Positions 24,114-31,491 are shown, numbered from the stretch's first letter. The stretch: DNA of 32,462 nucleotides from a virus (IMGVR_UViG_3300021373_000485:1-32462); one strand, 5' to 3'. Notes: generated by a model from the sequence alone, not told the origin. A program made the numbers and translations.

Positions 24114-25525
24114 TTAGTTCGTCTTTCTACTAGTCCACCTTTGTTGAACCGTAGTTTAATGTTTGCTGGATCAATAGTCAAGTTAGAAATATCTAGTAAC
24201 ACACCTTGCGTTTTATCAACAGCATCTTTAAAAGTGGTTCTATAAATAAGGTCTTTTTTACCTATCTTAATTTGATCACCTAACTCAGCTTTTAACTGCT
24301 TAAGAACTTTATTATATGCTGCTACATAAGTGTTATGAAAAGCAGAACCCTTTGCAATCTTTTTAGCTATCTCATTTTGAGCAAACCGTTTCTCTGCTAA
24401 CTTTTCTACAGGGGGTAATACAATCTGGTTAATATTTCTTGATTTAGCGTCAGATATAATGCCTGTTAAAGTAAGTCTGATTGCATCAGTAAGCTTTTGT
24501 ACAGGTAGATCTTTTTTGTTTGTAGCTGCCTTAAGATTAGCAATATAAGTACCTACCCTATTATGCATAGAATCTGTAATCATTCCTAACTGCTCGTCTG
24601 GAACATCGTCAAACTCTTTACTTAGTATATTAAACGTAACATTTGATATACTCCCGCTATCACCAAAGATAAGGTCTTCAGGAACATCAATATCTTTTAC
24701 AGCTTTTTTAAATATATCTTTACGTTCTTCTTTAGTTAGCTTTGTATCAAGCTGTGTAGGTATAACTACATCATCAATATAGCTTTTAACTTTATCCATA
24801 GGCGCATCAGGAAAACCGCTACCCTCCGTATTAATCATATACTCTAGATCTTCATAGCTATAATTTAAAAGTACATCTAATTCTGATCTTTGTTTATTTT
24901 TAAACTTAGGTAAATCGTCAACAATATTCTGTAAAGGGTCAGACTGAAGCTCTTCTATTAGAATGTATTTATTTTGTCCTGGTTTATCAGGGAGAGACTC
25001 CCCCTTACGAATGCTATAACGACTATGTGCTAAATTAGAAGAACCGAAGTGTGTCATCAAACCTAGATCATCTTCAGACTCAATGCTTAGTTCTACATAA
25101 TCAAACTCTGGATCAATTAGATCACTTTGCCGTTGCTGTAAGCGGTATGTATCCCCCTTCTTGATTGCTTTTATAGGCATTTCACCACCTATTAAAAACT
25201 TAACGTCATCAGAACGATACTTCTCACTTGGGACCAAAGCACCTCTTAAGCCCCGATACTCCATCTCACCTTGTGTGACTTTAGGTGCACGTTTACGTAC
25301 ATACGCTTCGATGTTCTCGCCACGTGTACCTTCTTTGCCTATAGGTGCTTCATCAATAGCACTCTCTAGAGGACTGTAGAATCGTGCCACTGTAGGGTCA
25401 TTAGGATCAGCTACATCAGTTAGTGCTTCATCTGTTTGTTTGAACATAGGGTTGTACTTAGGGTTGTCAATGATACCCAGCGCTGAGCTTAGCTCTTTAG
25501 CTATCATACGAGAGATGCCTGACAT
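24110..25525 (-). CDS. 471-aa protein with FYSPL / HFGxxNLAHxRY / EELQSD motifs, function unknown
   Basis: Contains ARFYSPLESAID (47-58), GEMEYRGLRGAL (86-97), MTHFGSSNLAHSRYSIR (157-173), YILIEELQSDPLQN (187-200) and, further on, NQIVLPPVEKLAEKRF. I recognise this set from domains within very large phage and mobile-element proteins, where it is uncharacterised; here it stands alone. The central 200 residues are helical and Lys/Asp-rich. It ends RFNKGGLVERRTK, a basic KGG tag. The ATG overlaps the portal stop (TAATG). Possibly an internal virion protein delivered to the host. I would not name an activity. Confidence 0.65.
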   Translation of the reverse strand: MSGISRMIAKELSSALGIIDNPKYNPMFKQTDEALTDVADPNDPTVARFYSPLESAIDEAPIGKEGTRGENIEAYVRKRAPKVTQGEMEYRGLRGALVPSEKYRSDDVKFLIGGEMPIKAIKKGDTYRLQQRQSDLIDPEFDYVELSIESEDDLGLMTHFGSSNLAHSRYSIRKGESLPDKPGQNKYILIEELQSDPLQNIVDDLPKFKNKQRSELDVLLNYSYEDLEYMINTEGSGFPDAPMDKVKSYIDDVVIPTQLDTKLTKEERKDIFKKAVKDIDVPEDLIFGDSGSISNVTFNILSKEFDDVPDEQLGMITDSMHNRVGTYIANLKAATNKKDLPVQKLTDAIRLTLTGIISDAKSRNINQIVLPPVEKLAEKRFAQNEIAKKIAKGSAFHNTYVAAYNKVLKQLKAELGDQIKIGKKDLIYRTTFKDAVDKTQGVLLDISNLTIDPANIKLRFNKGGLVERRTK

Positions 25526-27633
25526 TATTGTACGTTCCCGCTAAATCCTTGCTCTCCTGGTTGAGGAGCAGTTCCTACACCCATAGTACCACCACCAGAC
25601 CCAGTAGTGTCTTCTACTTGTACTCCTGCAGGCGCTCCCTCTTCTGGAGCAGCACCCTGTGCAGGGGCAGGCTGTGGTGCAAACTTCTTAAACAACTCAG
25701 CTTGTACTGCAGCGTCTGCCATAGAGTTAGTCACCTTGTCTGGGTCAAGGTCCATACTCTTAGCAATCTCACGAATGATGTAATCCATTTTAGCAAACGG
25801 AGCAAGGACTGGGTTCTGTGCTACCTGTAAGAACTGCATTAGGCGCTGGGAGCGAATCTCGTTAGACATCAAGCTCTCTGTACCAGATGCTTTGACTTCT
25901 AAGTCGCCCTTGATTGACTCATCAAAGTCAAACTGCATGTTAAAGCTAAAGAATGCCTTACCTAGAGGTCCAAGCAGATAGTCATCAACGTTCTTAACTA
26001 CGGAGCGTATAGAACCATTAGCAGCAGACATAAGCATAGAAATACCAGAGGCAGTCCGACCAACGCCGCTGACTCCAGTTTGACCGTGAGCAAACGAAGG
26101 AAAGCCTGTACTTTCATCAGCCAAGACACGAGCCTTGTCGAATAGCTGCATATTTTCTTGTGCAACATTAGGAAACTTAGTTCCAAATATAGCTTGACCA
26201 GGTGCACCGCCTTGTCTACGGAAAACTTTTCCTGGATATACACTGAGGTCTTGACCAGGTACAAGGTTAGTCTCGTCAACTTCAATGATCAAATTTCCTG
26301 ATAGTGCAGCGTTGTCAATAGCCATACGCATAAAGCCATTCATCAACGTCTGCGTGTCGTCCATGTTTTCAGCAATACCAATACCAAAGAAGCTGTACGG
26401 GTTATGCTCGTAAGGTGTTGCGTAGTAAGGGATACGTGCAGGCTTGAATGGGTTCAATACCATACGCATTACTTCACCGTTACAGATCCAGATGTTACAG
26501 TTAACTTCGTCTAGGTTACGCAACTCACGTGGAATCTTTACGCCATTCTCTTGTAGAATATCTACATCAACAAAACCCCAGAACTCCATAACCTCCCAGC
26601 GCTCGGATTCTGGTTGAGCATCGTCATCCTCCATGCTCATTTCCCAGTGCTTCTGCACATAGTCTGGGCCTTTAGAGATTGCCATCTCTACAGCCTCATC
26701 ACGGAAGTAAGGACGATTCTTCAATCCACGTAGTTGTGTGCGTGACATCTTATGACGCTCAACAACATATTCTGCATCATCCATTGAAGTAGCTTCTGGA
26801 TCAGGATAGAAGTTCCATATAGATACGTGATTACACTCTGGTACAGTTTTGATTAATGGATCGTATGAACCTGAGCTATCCCAGTTAGGATATTCTTTAT
26901 CTACAGCAAACGGACCTTTCATAACACCCGTACCTAGTAGTGCCATCTCAAAAGCCATAGAGCGTAGATGCTTAGATGCACCTGACTCGTTCAACTGATC
27001 GTGGATCTTCTTTTCCATCTTCTTAGCTGCAACCATTGCAGGATGGAAAGTAACATTAGCTGCTGTAGTGCCTGGACCTTCAATTACTTTTTCAGTAACA
27101 GGTGCTAGTTTGTTTTGCATACCAGCTAGACGTTCTTGAAGATCTCTTAGAGTTTCTCCTGGAAGTAGCTTGCCATCGTCGCCTAGAAGAGCTGTAGGGG
27201 CTGCTGGAGAAGCGGAAGCATTTTTTAGCTCCTCCCCTGCCATATCAGCGTTAGGGTCAATATTGACGTGTACAGAGTCTGCTACGCCATCTGGAAGTAC
27301 TGTAGGATCTACAGATAGAGGGAACTTGTTGTTACCAAACAGTACGTCGATGATCTGTCCGTATGCAGCTAGAGTCTTAGTCTTAGTTACCTTAACAAAT
27401 ACACGAGACTTCTCTGAGTCTGTGAACTGTACCTCTGAGCTATACAAACCCCTGTAGTTACGATAAGCACGTAACCAGCGCTGTTCGTCGCCATAACGTG
27501 CATCTTCTGCCCGTTTATAACGTTCATTAACATACGTCACTACACTACTGACAGAATCGAATAGTTTGTCACTACCGTCTTCTGCAGCAACAACTTCGTC
27601 TGTTTCGAAATTTAGATCATCAATATCTGCCAT
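25525..27633 (-). CDS. Portal protein (702 aa)
   Basis: Immediately follows the large terminase (3-base gap) and is the only long gene in the packaging cluster with portal-type features. These are an N-terminal helical region with RYGDEQRWLRAYRNYRGLY, a beta/helix core (ASKHLRSMAFEMALLGTGVM; SIWNFYPDPEA; DAEYVVERHKMSRTQL), the stem-like HNPYSFFGIGIAENMDDTQT, an aspartate/asparagine-rich loop and a long C-terminal helical part (NEIRSQRLMQFLQVAQNPVL). The C-terminal tail is Pro/Gly/Gln-rich and disordered. It forms the dodecameric DNA gate at the capsid vertex and docks TerL. Length is at the upper end of podovirus portals, close to P22 gp1. Confidence 0.85.
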   Translation of the reverse strand: MADIDDLNFETDEVVAAEDGSDKLFDSVSSVVTYVNERYKRAEDARYGDEQRWLRAYRNYRGLYSSEVQFTDSEKSRVFVKVTKTKTLAAYGQIIDVLFGNNKFPLSVDPTVLPDGVADSVHVNIDPNADMAGEELKNASASPAAPTALLGDDGKLLPGETLRDLQERLAGMQNKLAPVTEKVIEGPGTTAANVTFHPAMVAAKKMEKKIHDQLNESGASKHLRSMAFEMALLGTGVMKGPFAVDKEYPNWDSSGSYDPLIKTVPECNHVSIWNFYPDPEATSMDDAEYVVERHKMSRTQLRGLKNRPYFRDEAVEMAISKGPDYVQKHWEMSMEDDDAQPESERWEVMEFWGFVDVDILQENGVKIPRELRNLDEVNCNIWICNGEVMRMVLNPFKPARIPYYATPYEHNPYSFFGIGIAENMDDTQTLMNGFMRMAIDNAALSGNLIIEVDETNLVPGQDLSVYPGKVFRRQGGAPGQAIFGTKFPNVAQENMQLFDKARVLADESTGFPSFAHGQTGVSGVGRTASGISMLMSAANGSIRSVVKNVDDYLLGPLGKAFFSFNMQFDFDESIKGDLEVKASGTESLMSNEIRSQRLMQFLQVAQNPVLAPFAKMDYIIREIAKSMDLDPDKVTNSMADAAVQAELFKKFAPQPAPAQGAAPEEGAPAGVQVEDTTGSGGGTMGVGTAPQPGEQGFSGNVQ

Positions 27634-27636
27634 AGA

Positions 27637-29094
27637 TTAGTACCCGAAAGTTGCGTCTGACACTTGAAAGCCAGAACGTTGAGATTTAGATGGGTCATAG
27701 TCCCAAATAGAACTGCGTGGTCTTGTCATTATGCCATACCTTAAAGCATCATACAAGTGATCTTCTGAGTTTGTGTCTACATCCTCTGGATTCTTTTTAT
27801 CTAGAGGTATAGACGGTAACTGAGAGATTGTGTTTGTGCAGGTAGAGAAAAATACGAGTCTTGGCTCCTCAGTAAATTCATCTACCTGTAAGCGGCGGTG
27901 TATCTCGTTTTTGCCTGAAACACGGGAGCCTCTTGAGCGATCAGAAGGACGCCATCGACATCCTTTCATGTTCATCTGCTCTGCCAAGGAAGGGCCAGTA
28001 TCACCCCTGTTGTGCCAAAGTGACGAGTCTAACACGCCGTATCTGATTGTCCCATCATCTGACTCTGCATCTAGAATCATATCAGCTAGGTCAGAGGCTG
28101 TCACTTTACTACAGTAAAGCTCTCTATAGACAACCAGTTGTTCTGCAGGTGTTACTGCAATCCATACAACGCCTGTATGAGAACCATATCCATAATCGCA
28201 AGCTCTAAACTTAGTCCAGGACTGAGGTATGTCGTAAGGTTCAACAACGTGTATCTTTCTGTTAAACTCAGGGAAAGCTGCTCCTTCATTGACATCCCAG
28301 TTACCCTCAAGAAGCTGTTTCCTTTGATGTTCTGGCAGTGACAAAAGCATTGCTTCATAGTCACCACTCTCTGCTAAATATGGATTATCGAACAAACTGG
28401 CTGGAATAAACCTACGTTTAAATAGAGGTTCTCCTGCTTTACTATGACCATTAGGATAGGTCAGTGTCTCTCCTGTTTCAATGTCTGTAGCCCAGAACGG
28501 TTGATTAGCAGGCGATGGGTCAATAAACATTTTCTTAACCCAAGAGTGACCTGGACCACCAGGGTTAGTTGTAGCTCTCATGTAAAGTCCTAACTCTTTA
28601 GAGCTACTACGTAGACGTGAACGCATATAGTTCCACGCATACGGAGTGTTCCACTGAGTAAGTTCGTCAAAGGCTACATAGTTAAAGGCCTGACCTTGGT
28701 AGCGCATAACGTCTGTATCTTTGTCTAGGTAAGACATCCACAGCCTGCCGCCCCTTGGTGTAGTCCATTGCGACTTACGTTCAGACCACTTAATACCTGG
28801 TATAGCTTTAGGGTATAAGTCCTGACTCTTTTGTATAAGCTCACGAAGTTCTTCAGTTGTGTGACGAACTAGTAGTCCACTAAACGCTTCGTTACCTAAA
28901 TCACGTAGAGGATCGGCTAGAGTCGCATAAGACTTACCGCCTCCTGCTGCACCACCATATAGTACTTCTCTTTCAGAAGATGCTAGATATTGTGTTTGTG
29001 GACCTGGGTTAGGCTTAAATACTACGTTCTGCGCCTCTATAGGGTCAAACTCAGCAGGTTTAACTGTGGCAGCTACTACTTCTACTTCAGGCAT
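27637..29094 (-). CDS. terL: Terminase large subunit (485 aa)
   Basis: ATPase motifs: Walker A GGAAGGGKS (residues 47-55), Walker B with catalytic Glu in VAFDEL (140-145), and a TTNPGG coupling motif (175-180). Nuclease acids: D300 in CDYGYGSHTGVV, D356 in VLDSS and D449 in LYDALRYG. Together these show a complete packaging motor subunit. Start: the frame stays open upstream to an ATG at 29220, which would give 527 residues but overlap the preceding gene by 134 bases with a Lys/Ser-rich extension; the ATG at 29094 overlaps it by only 8 bases (ATGCCTGA) and opens with MPEVEV before the conserved region, so I prefer it. The portal gene follows after 3 bases. Confidence 0.9.
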   Translation of the reverse strand: MPEVEVVAATVKPAEFDPIEAQNVVFKPNPGPQTQYLASSEREVLYGGAAGGGKSYATLADPLRDLGNEAFSGLLVRHTTEELRELIQKSQDLYPKAIPGIKWSERKSQWTTPRGGRLWMSYLDKDTDVMRYQGQAFNYVAFDELTQWNTPYAWNYMRSRLRSSSKELGLYMRATTNPGGPGHSWVKKMFIDPSPANQPFWATDIETGETLTYPNGHSKAGEPLFKRRFIPASLFDNPYLAESGDYEAMLLSLPEHQRKQLLEGNWDVNEGAAFPEFNRKIHVVEPYDIPQSWTKFRACDYGYGSHTGVVWIAVTPAEQLVVYRELYCSKVTASDLADMILDAESDDGTIRYGVLDSSLWHNRGDTGPSLAEQMNMKGCRWRPSDRSRGSRVSGKNEIHRRLQVDEFTEEPRLVFFSTCTNTISQLPSIPLDKKNPEDVDTNSEDHLYDALRYGIMTRPRSSIWDYDPSKSQRSGFQVSDATFGY

Positions 29095-29515
29095 CTTCTT
29101 CGTAGGTGTAGTAACCGAGCCTTTCTTTTTCGAGGATCTCGTACTGCTTGATCGCTTTTTCGTACCTTTCGGCAAGCTTGCGTTTAATTGCAGCAAGTGA
29201 TTTACGTTTTCTTTCGACATCTATTCTTTTTCTAAGTCCTGAGTGTGATATTTTTCTACCTGATTGTGTAGACAGCCAAGCAGCCACTTCCCTATAACTA
29301 TACTGCTTTAAGTGTTTCTTTGCAAGCTCTAATAGTTCTAGTTCTTTAGGTATTGGCTTTAGCCACTCATTATCTTCAGGATCTATCTCATAACCAAAAG
29401 GTACTTGGTGTGTTAGTCGAGGAACTCGTTCCCACTTTTTTATCTTAAAGTCTGGCTTAGGAAGCATCCAATAACCTAAGCTCTGTCTTTCTTTTTGTTT
29501 AGTTATCCGTATCAT
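29087..29515 (-). CDS. Helix-turn-helix DNA-binding protein between terminase subunits (142 aa)
   Basis: The core HQVPFGYEIDPEDNEWLKPI, followed by PKELELLELAKKHLKQYSYR, EVAAWLSTQSG and KISHSGLRKRI, resembles the DNA-binding Recombinase domain of large serine recombinases (PFGY...P..E...+..S.R.IA.WL...G...S..G...+), but there is no catalytic resolvase domain. The C-terminal 50 residues are a basic coiled coil (RKRKSLAAIKRKLAERYEKA). It lies between the small-terminase-like and large terminase genes and overlaps both, so a packaging or DNA-recognition role is likely; it may be a second terminase small component. Start chosen at the ATG at 29515, which overlaps the previous stop by 17 bases; a later ATG (before LPKPDF) is possible. 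Confidence 0.7.
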   Translation of the reverse strand: MIRITKQKERQSLGYWMLPKPDFKIKKWERVPRLTHQVPFGYEIDPEDNEWLKPIPKELELLELAKKHLKQYSYREVAAWLSTQSGRKISHSGLRKRIDVERKRKSLAAIKRKLAERYEKAIKQYEILEKERLGYYTYEEDA

Positions 29516-29873
29516 CAGACTCTTTAGGAGGTAGAATAAACAGCCCACCTGATGACTGAACTTCTACACGCTCTGTTTTTACTACGCCTGCACGGTCTAG
29601 TACTTCTTTAGCTGCCTGCATTTTTTCTTTTACCCCTAGCTCTGTAGGATCTACAAGTGCATTACCAAAAGCTACAGCTGCCTTAGGTCCAATACGTGCC
29701 ATATAAGACTTTGTACCATCAAAGATCTCATCTTTAAGGGATTCTACAATAGTACGAGTAGGTGTGGAATCGCTGTAGCCAGCAAGCTTCTTCGCCTTAA
29801 CTACATCACCGCCTGCTTCATCGAACAGTACTTCGAGAAACTTTACTTGATTTTCTGTTAGATTTCTTGCCAT
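29499..29873 (-). CDS. Terminase small subunit-like protein (124 aa)
   Basis: N-terminal helix-turn-helix-like region: LTENQVKFLEVLFDEAGGDV, VKAKKLAGYSDSTPTRTIVE. It is followed by a helical oligomerisation-type part (KAAVAFGNALVDP; KEKMQAAKEVLDRAGVVKTE) and a beta-type C-terminus EVQSSGGLFILPPKE. The pattern LDRAG(V/L)VK.E.VEV.S.GG.FILPPK is what I associate with marine phage small terminases. A good Shine-Dalgarno (AGGA, 8 nt) precedes the ATG. It is the gene two upstream of TerL. It would recognise the packaging site and load the motor on DNA. Confidence 0.75.
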   Translation of the reverse strand: MARNLTENQVKFLEVLFDEAGGDVVKAKKLAGYSDSTPTRTIVESLKDEIFDGTKSYMARIGPKAAVAFGNALVDPTELGVKEKMQAAKEVLDRAGVVKTERVEVQSSGGLFILPPKESDDTDN

Positions 29874-29997
29874 TGTATTTCCTATAGACGTTTTCAGCTA
29901 TTCTCTTGTAAGTAGTAATAATAAGTATGTTGCCGTTCTTATCAAAAGCATAGTACTTATTGTTTAACTTTGTTACACAGTCAGATAAAGTACGAAT
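29818..29997 (-). pseudogene. Open frame without a usable start, possible gene remnant
   Basis: In the 97-base gap between the coiled-coil membrane gene and the small-terminase-like gene, the minus-strand frame reads CVTKLNNKYYAFDKNGNILI then ITTYKRIAENVYRKYNGKK, which looks like protein (aromatic and beta-branched residues in strand-like spacing). It ends with a TGA at 29818 inside the next gene. No ATG or GTG lies in frame; the only candidate is a TTG at 30045 with no ribosome site, deep inside the upstream gene. It may be the end of a decayed gene or chance coding. It could in principle be read as a -1 extension of the upstream gene, but I see no slippery heptamer. Confidence 0.3.
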
Positions 29998-30428
29998 CCT
30001 AAAACACCAAACCCTACCACTAAAAGAGTACCAGACACTGCCCAAGTTATGATAGCTTCTTGAAGTTCAGCTTTACGGTACTCATGTTCCTTTTTTTCTT
30101 TACGTATCCTGGCCTCAGTAGCAACAAGAGAATCCCATGCTGAAGGACCATACACAAAAGATATATGAGAGCGAAGCTCTTCCCGCATCGCATCTGCCTT
30201 ACGCTTTGCATTCCAAACTTCGAGAGCTTCTGCTTCTACAGACCCGCCAAGGGACTTCCACCAAGGAGGGTTGTTTGCTTTTTGCTCAGCATAAGATAGA
30301 TCACTCATAGCACCAGCCCACTGAGTTAATTGGCTGGACATATCTTGTAAGTCCTTGCCTATAGCAAAGCCTTTCTTAAGTGCGTTAAAGGCGACAGTGG
30401 CCCCACTGATTATTGTTACTGGGTCCAT
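29973..30428 (-). CDS. C-terminally membrane-anchored coiled-coil protein (151 aa)
   Basis: Residues 1-25 form a mildly hydrophobic helix (MDPVTIISGATVAFNALKKG). The middle is charged helix with an NNPPWWKSLGG break at 52-62 and a conserved-looking FVYGPSAWDSL segment (91-101), then a basic coiled coil (RIRKEKKEHEYRKAELQEA). A single transmembrane segment closes the protein (about 126-150, ITWAVSGTLLVVGFGVLGFV). I recall this architecture in uncharacterised marine phage proteins, including cyanophages. Placement before terminase does not fix a role; a lysis or membrane-remodelling role is possible. It has a strong Shine-Dalgarno (GAGGAGG). Confidence 0.7.
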   Translation of the reverse strand: MDPVTIISGATVAFNALKKGFAIGKDLQDMSSQLTQWAGAMSDLSYAEQKANNPPWWKSLGGSVEAEALEVWNAKRKADAMREELRSHISFVYGPSAWDSLVATEARIRKEKKEHEYRKAELQEAIITWAVSGTLLVVGFGVLGFVLYLTV

Positions 30429-30452
30429 ACTGCCTCCTCAAACAAGTATAGA

Positions 30453-30665
30453 TCACTTAATACCTTCTTGGACAACACGTTTAATATCGCCACGTCCAAT
30501 ACCAATATCGTTTAGTTCACGATCTGACATACGATACAGATGCATTTCCGCAATACGACGATTTGCTTCTGCTTGACGTGCTTCAATTAATGCCTGTAGC
30601 CCACGAGCAAACCATGCTTTAATGTCATGCGCCCACTTAGATGATTGATTTATTACTAGTTCCAT
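30453..30665 (-). CDS. DUF1127-like small protein (70 aa)
   Basis: Residues 46-61 read MSDRELNDIGIGRGDI, the hallmark of DUF1127 (YjiS-like) proteins, preceded by a helix with EARQAEANRRIAEMHLYR. Known: DUF1127 proteins are small Arg-rich proteins abundant in alphaproteobacteria; CcaF1 of Rhodobacter sphaeroides is reported as RNA-binding, and DUF1127 proteins influence RNA turnover and phosphate responses in Agrobacterium. In this copy the usual Arg run is weaker than typical. It is the first gene after a TATAACTAT element and has an excellent Shine-Dalgarno (AAGGAG, 8 nt), so it should be well expressed. Inference: a captured host-type RNA-binding regulator acting on host or phage mRNA. Confidence 0.75.
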   Translation of the reverse strand: MELVINQSSKWAHDIKAWFARGLQALIEARQAEANRRIAEMHLYRMSDRELNDIGIGRGDIKRVVQEGIK

Positions 30666-30699
30666 TATATGTACTCCTTATGTGTTAACGGAAACATAT

Positions 30700-30708
30700 A
30701 TAGTTATA
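30700..30708 (-). promoter_or_regulatory. TATAACTAT promoter-like element upstream of the DUF1127-terminase cluster
   Basis: Minus-strand TATAACTAT in the 86-base gap, 34 bases before the DUF1127 ATG. A TTGAAC lies further upstream in the same gap (30737-30732), but its spacing of 23 bases is too wide for a normal sigma70 promoter. Called because the 9-mer is shared with the gaps before the scaffold and capsid genes. It would start the transcript carrying DUF1127, terminases and portal. Confidence 0.45.
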
Positions 30709-30751
30709 CTAGATTAATCACCTATTTAGTAGTTCAATTTTGGAATACCCG

Positions 30752-31168
30752 CTACCCTACAGGAACAAAGGTTTCAGTTACTGTAAGTATGGTATCAATG
30801 TGTGCTGCTGTGTCAGGTGTGATCTGTAGCTTATCACCTTGTTGTAGCACAAGGTCCATATCAGCAAAGGTAACATACTCACCTGCACCTAAGTTCTTAC
30901 CCTCTAGATAGTGTGAGGTATACCCTGATGTTTTCCACGTAGAGTAATCAGCATTTGTCTTATCTGATAGCGCAGAGTCTATATTGTTAGGATGTATAAA
31001 CCATTCAATAGTAATATTAGTATTACCTGTAGTGTTATGAATGTGTAGGTAAGTAATCTCTGCAGTACAGTTGTTAGGGCAAATATACACGTCCTCTGTA
31101 GTCGTGCCTTCATTATGACCGAACAGAGATTTACTACGTGCAGATTTACCCTGATTAAATAGAGACAT
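30752..31168 (-). CDS. Beta-sandwich virion-type protein (138 aa)
   Basis: Polar opening MSLFNQGKSARSKSLFGHNE, then alternating strands: EDVYICPNNCTAEITYLHIH, NTTGNTNITIEWFIHP, LGAGEYVTFADMDLVLQQGD and TILTVTETFVPVG. The two Cys at about 30 and 34 could bind metal or form a disulfide. The strand spacing matches the 120-aa protein encoded at 15272-15634. It closes the small-gene run (TAATG with the gene before) and is followed by an 86-base promoter-bearing gap. Probably a structural or decoration protein; its place before the packaging genes is unusual for such a protein. Confidence 0.6.
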   Translation of the reverse strand: MSLFNQGKSARSKSLFGHNEGTTTEDVYICPNNCTAEITYLHIHNTTGNTNITIEWFIHPNNIDSALSDKTNADYSTWKTSGYTSHYLEGKNLGAGEYVTFADMDLVLQQGDKLQITPDTAAHIDTILTVTETFVPVG

Positions 31169-31491
31169 TAAAGTTTACCTTGTCCGTAGTCACTATCCTG
31201 TACCCACGCCTCATTCTCTGGCGTATTAGGGTCATCCTTAACAAAGTGGCCTTTAGAATTACGTGCACGTTTCATACCTTTAGGTGCAGCTTTTTTAACA
31301 GCTTTCTTTACTTTGGTTACTGTGCTTTCACTTTTCTTAATAATGTTAGCTACATTAGGATCGTGACAATAAGAAGTACCGTGACGATCTGTGTGAGCTA
31401 CACAAAAGTTTCTGTCGTTGTGTACACGTCCGTCTTCACCTACGGTATACCCTGCTGCTTCTAGTTCTTCTTTATACTTAAGATAATACAT
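31168..31491 (-). CDS. Lys-rich small protein with KGHFVKDDP motif (107 aa)
   Basis: N-terminal half: MYYLKYKEELEAAGYTVGED, NDRNFCVAHTDRHGTSYCHD. This is followed by a Lys/Ala/Val-rich helix (KVKKAVKKAAPKGMKRARNS) and the C-terminal KGHFVKDDPNTPENEAWV. The last segment, (A/S)RN-x-KG-x-F-x-x-DDP-x-TP-x-NEAW, recurs at the end of small basic marine phage proteins that I recall as uncharacterised. The Lys/Ala helix resembles histone-H1-like tails, so DNA binding is possible. The start shares a base with the previous stop (TAATG). Confidence 0.65.
   Translation of the reverse strand: MYYLKYKEELEAAGYTVGEDGRVHNDRNFCVAHTDRHGTSYCHDPNVANIIKKSESTVTKVKKAVKKAAPKGMKRARNSKGHFVKDDPNTPENEAWVQDSDYGQGKL

Noticed and set aside
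29293-29301. A fourth TATAACTAT, on the plus strand
   Set aside because: It lies inside the 142-aa coding region in the antisense direction, so it does not fit the promoter set.
29973-30045. Programmed -1 frameshift joining the 151-aa gene to the downstream startless frame
   Set aside because: No X XXY YYZ slippery heptamer found in the possible window; the idea remains only as a minor alternative.
30732-30737. TTGAAC as a -35 for the element before DUF1127
   Set aside because: Spacing to TATAAC is about 23 bases, too long for sigma70; kept only as context.
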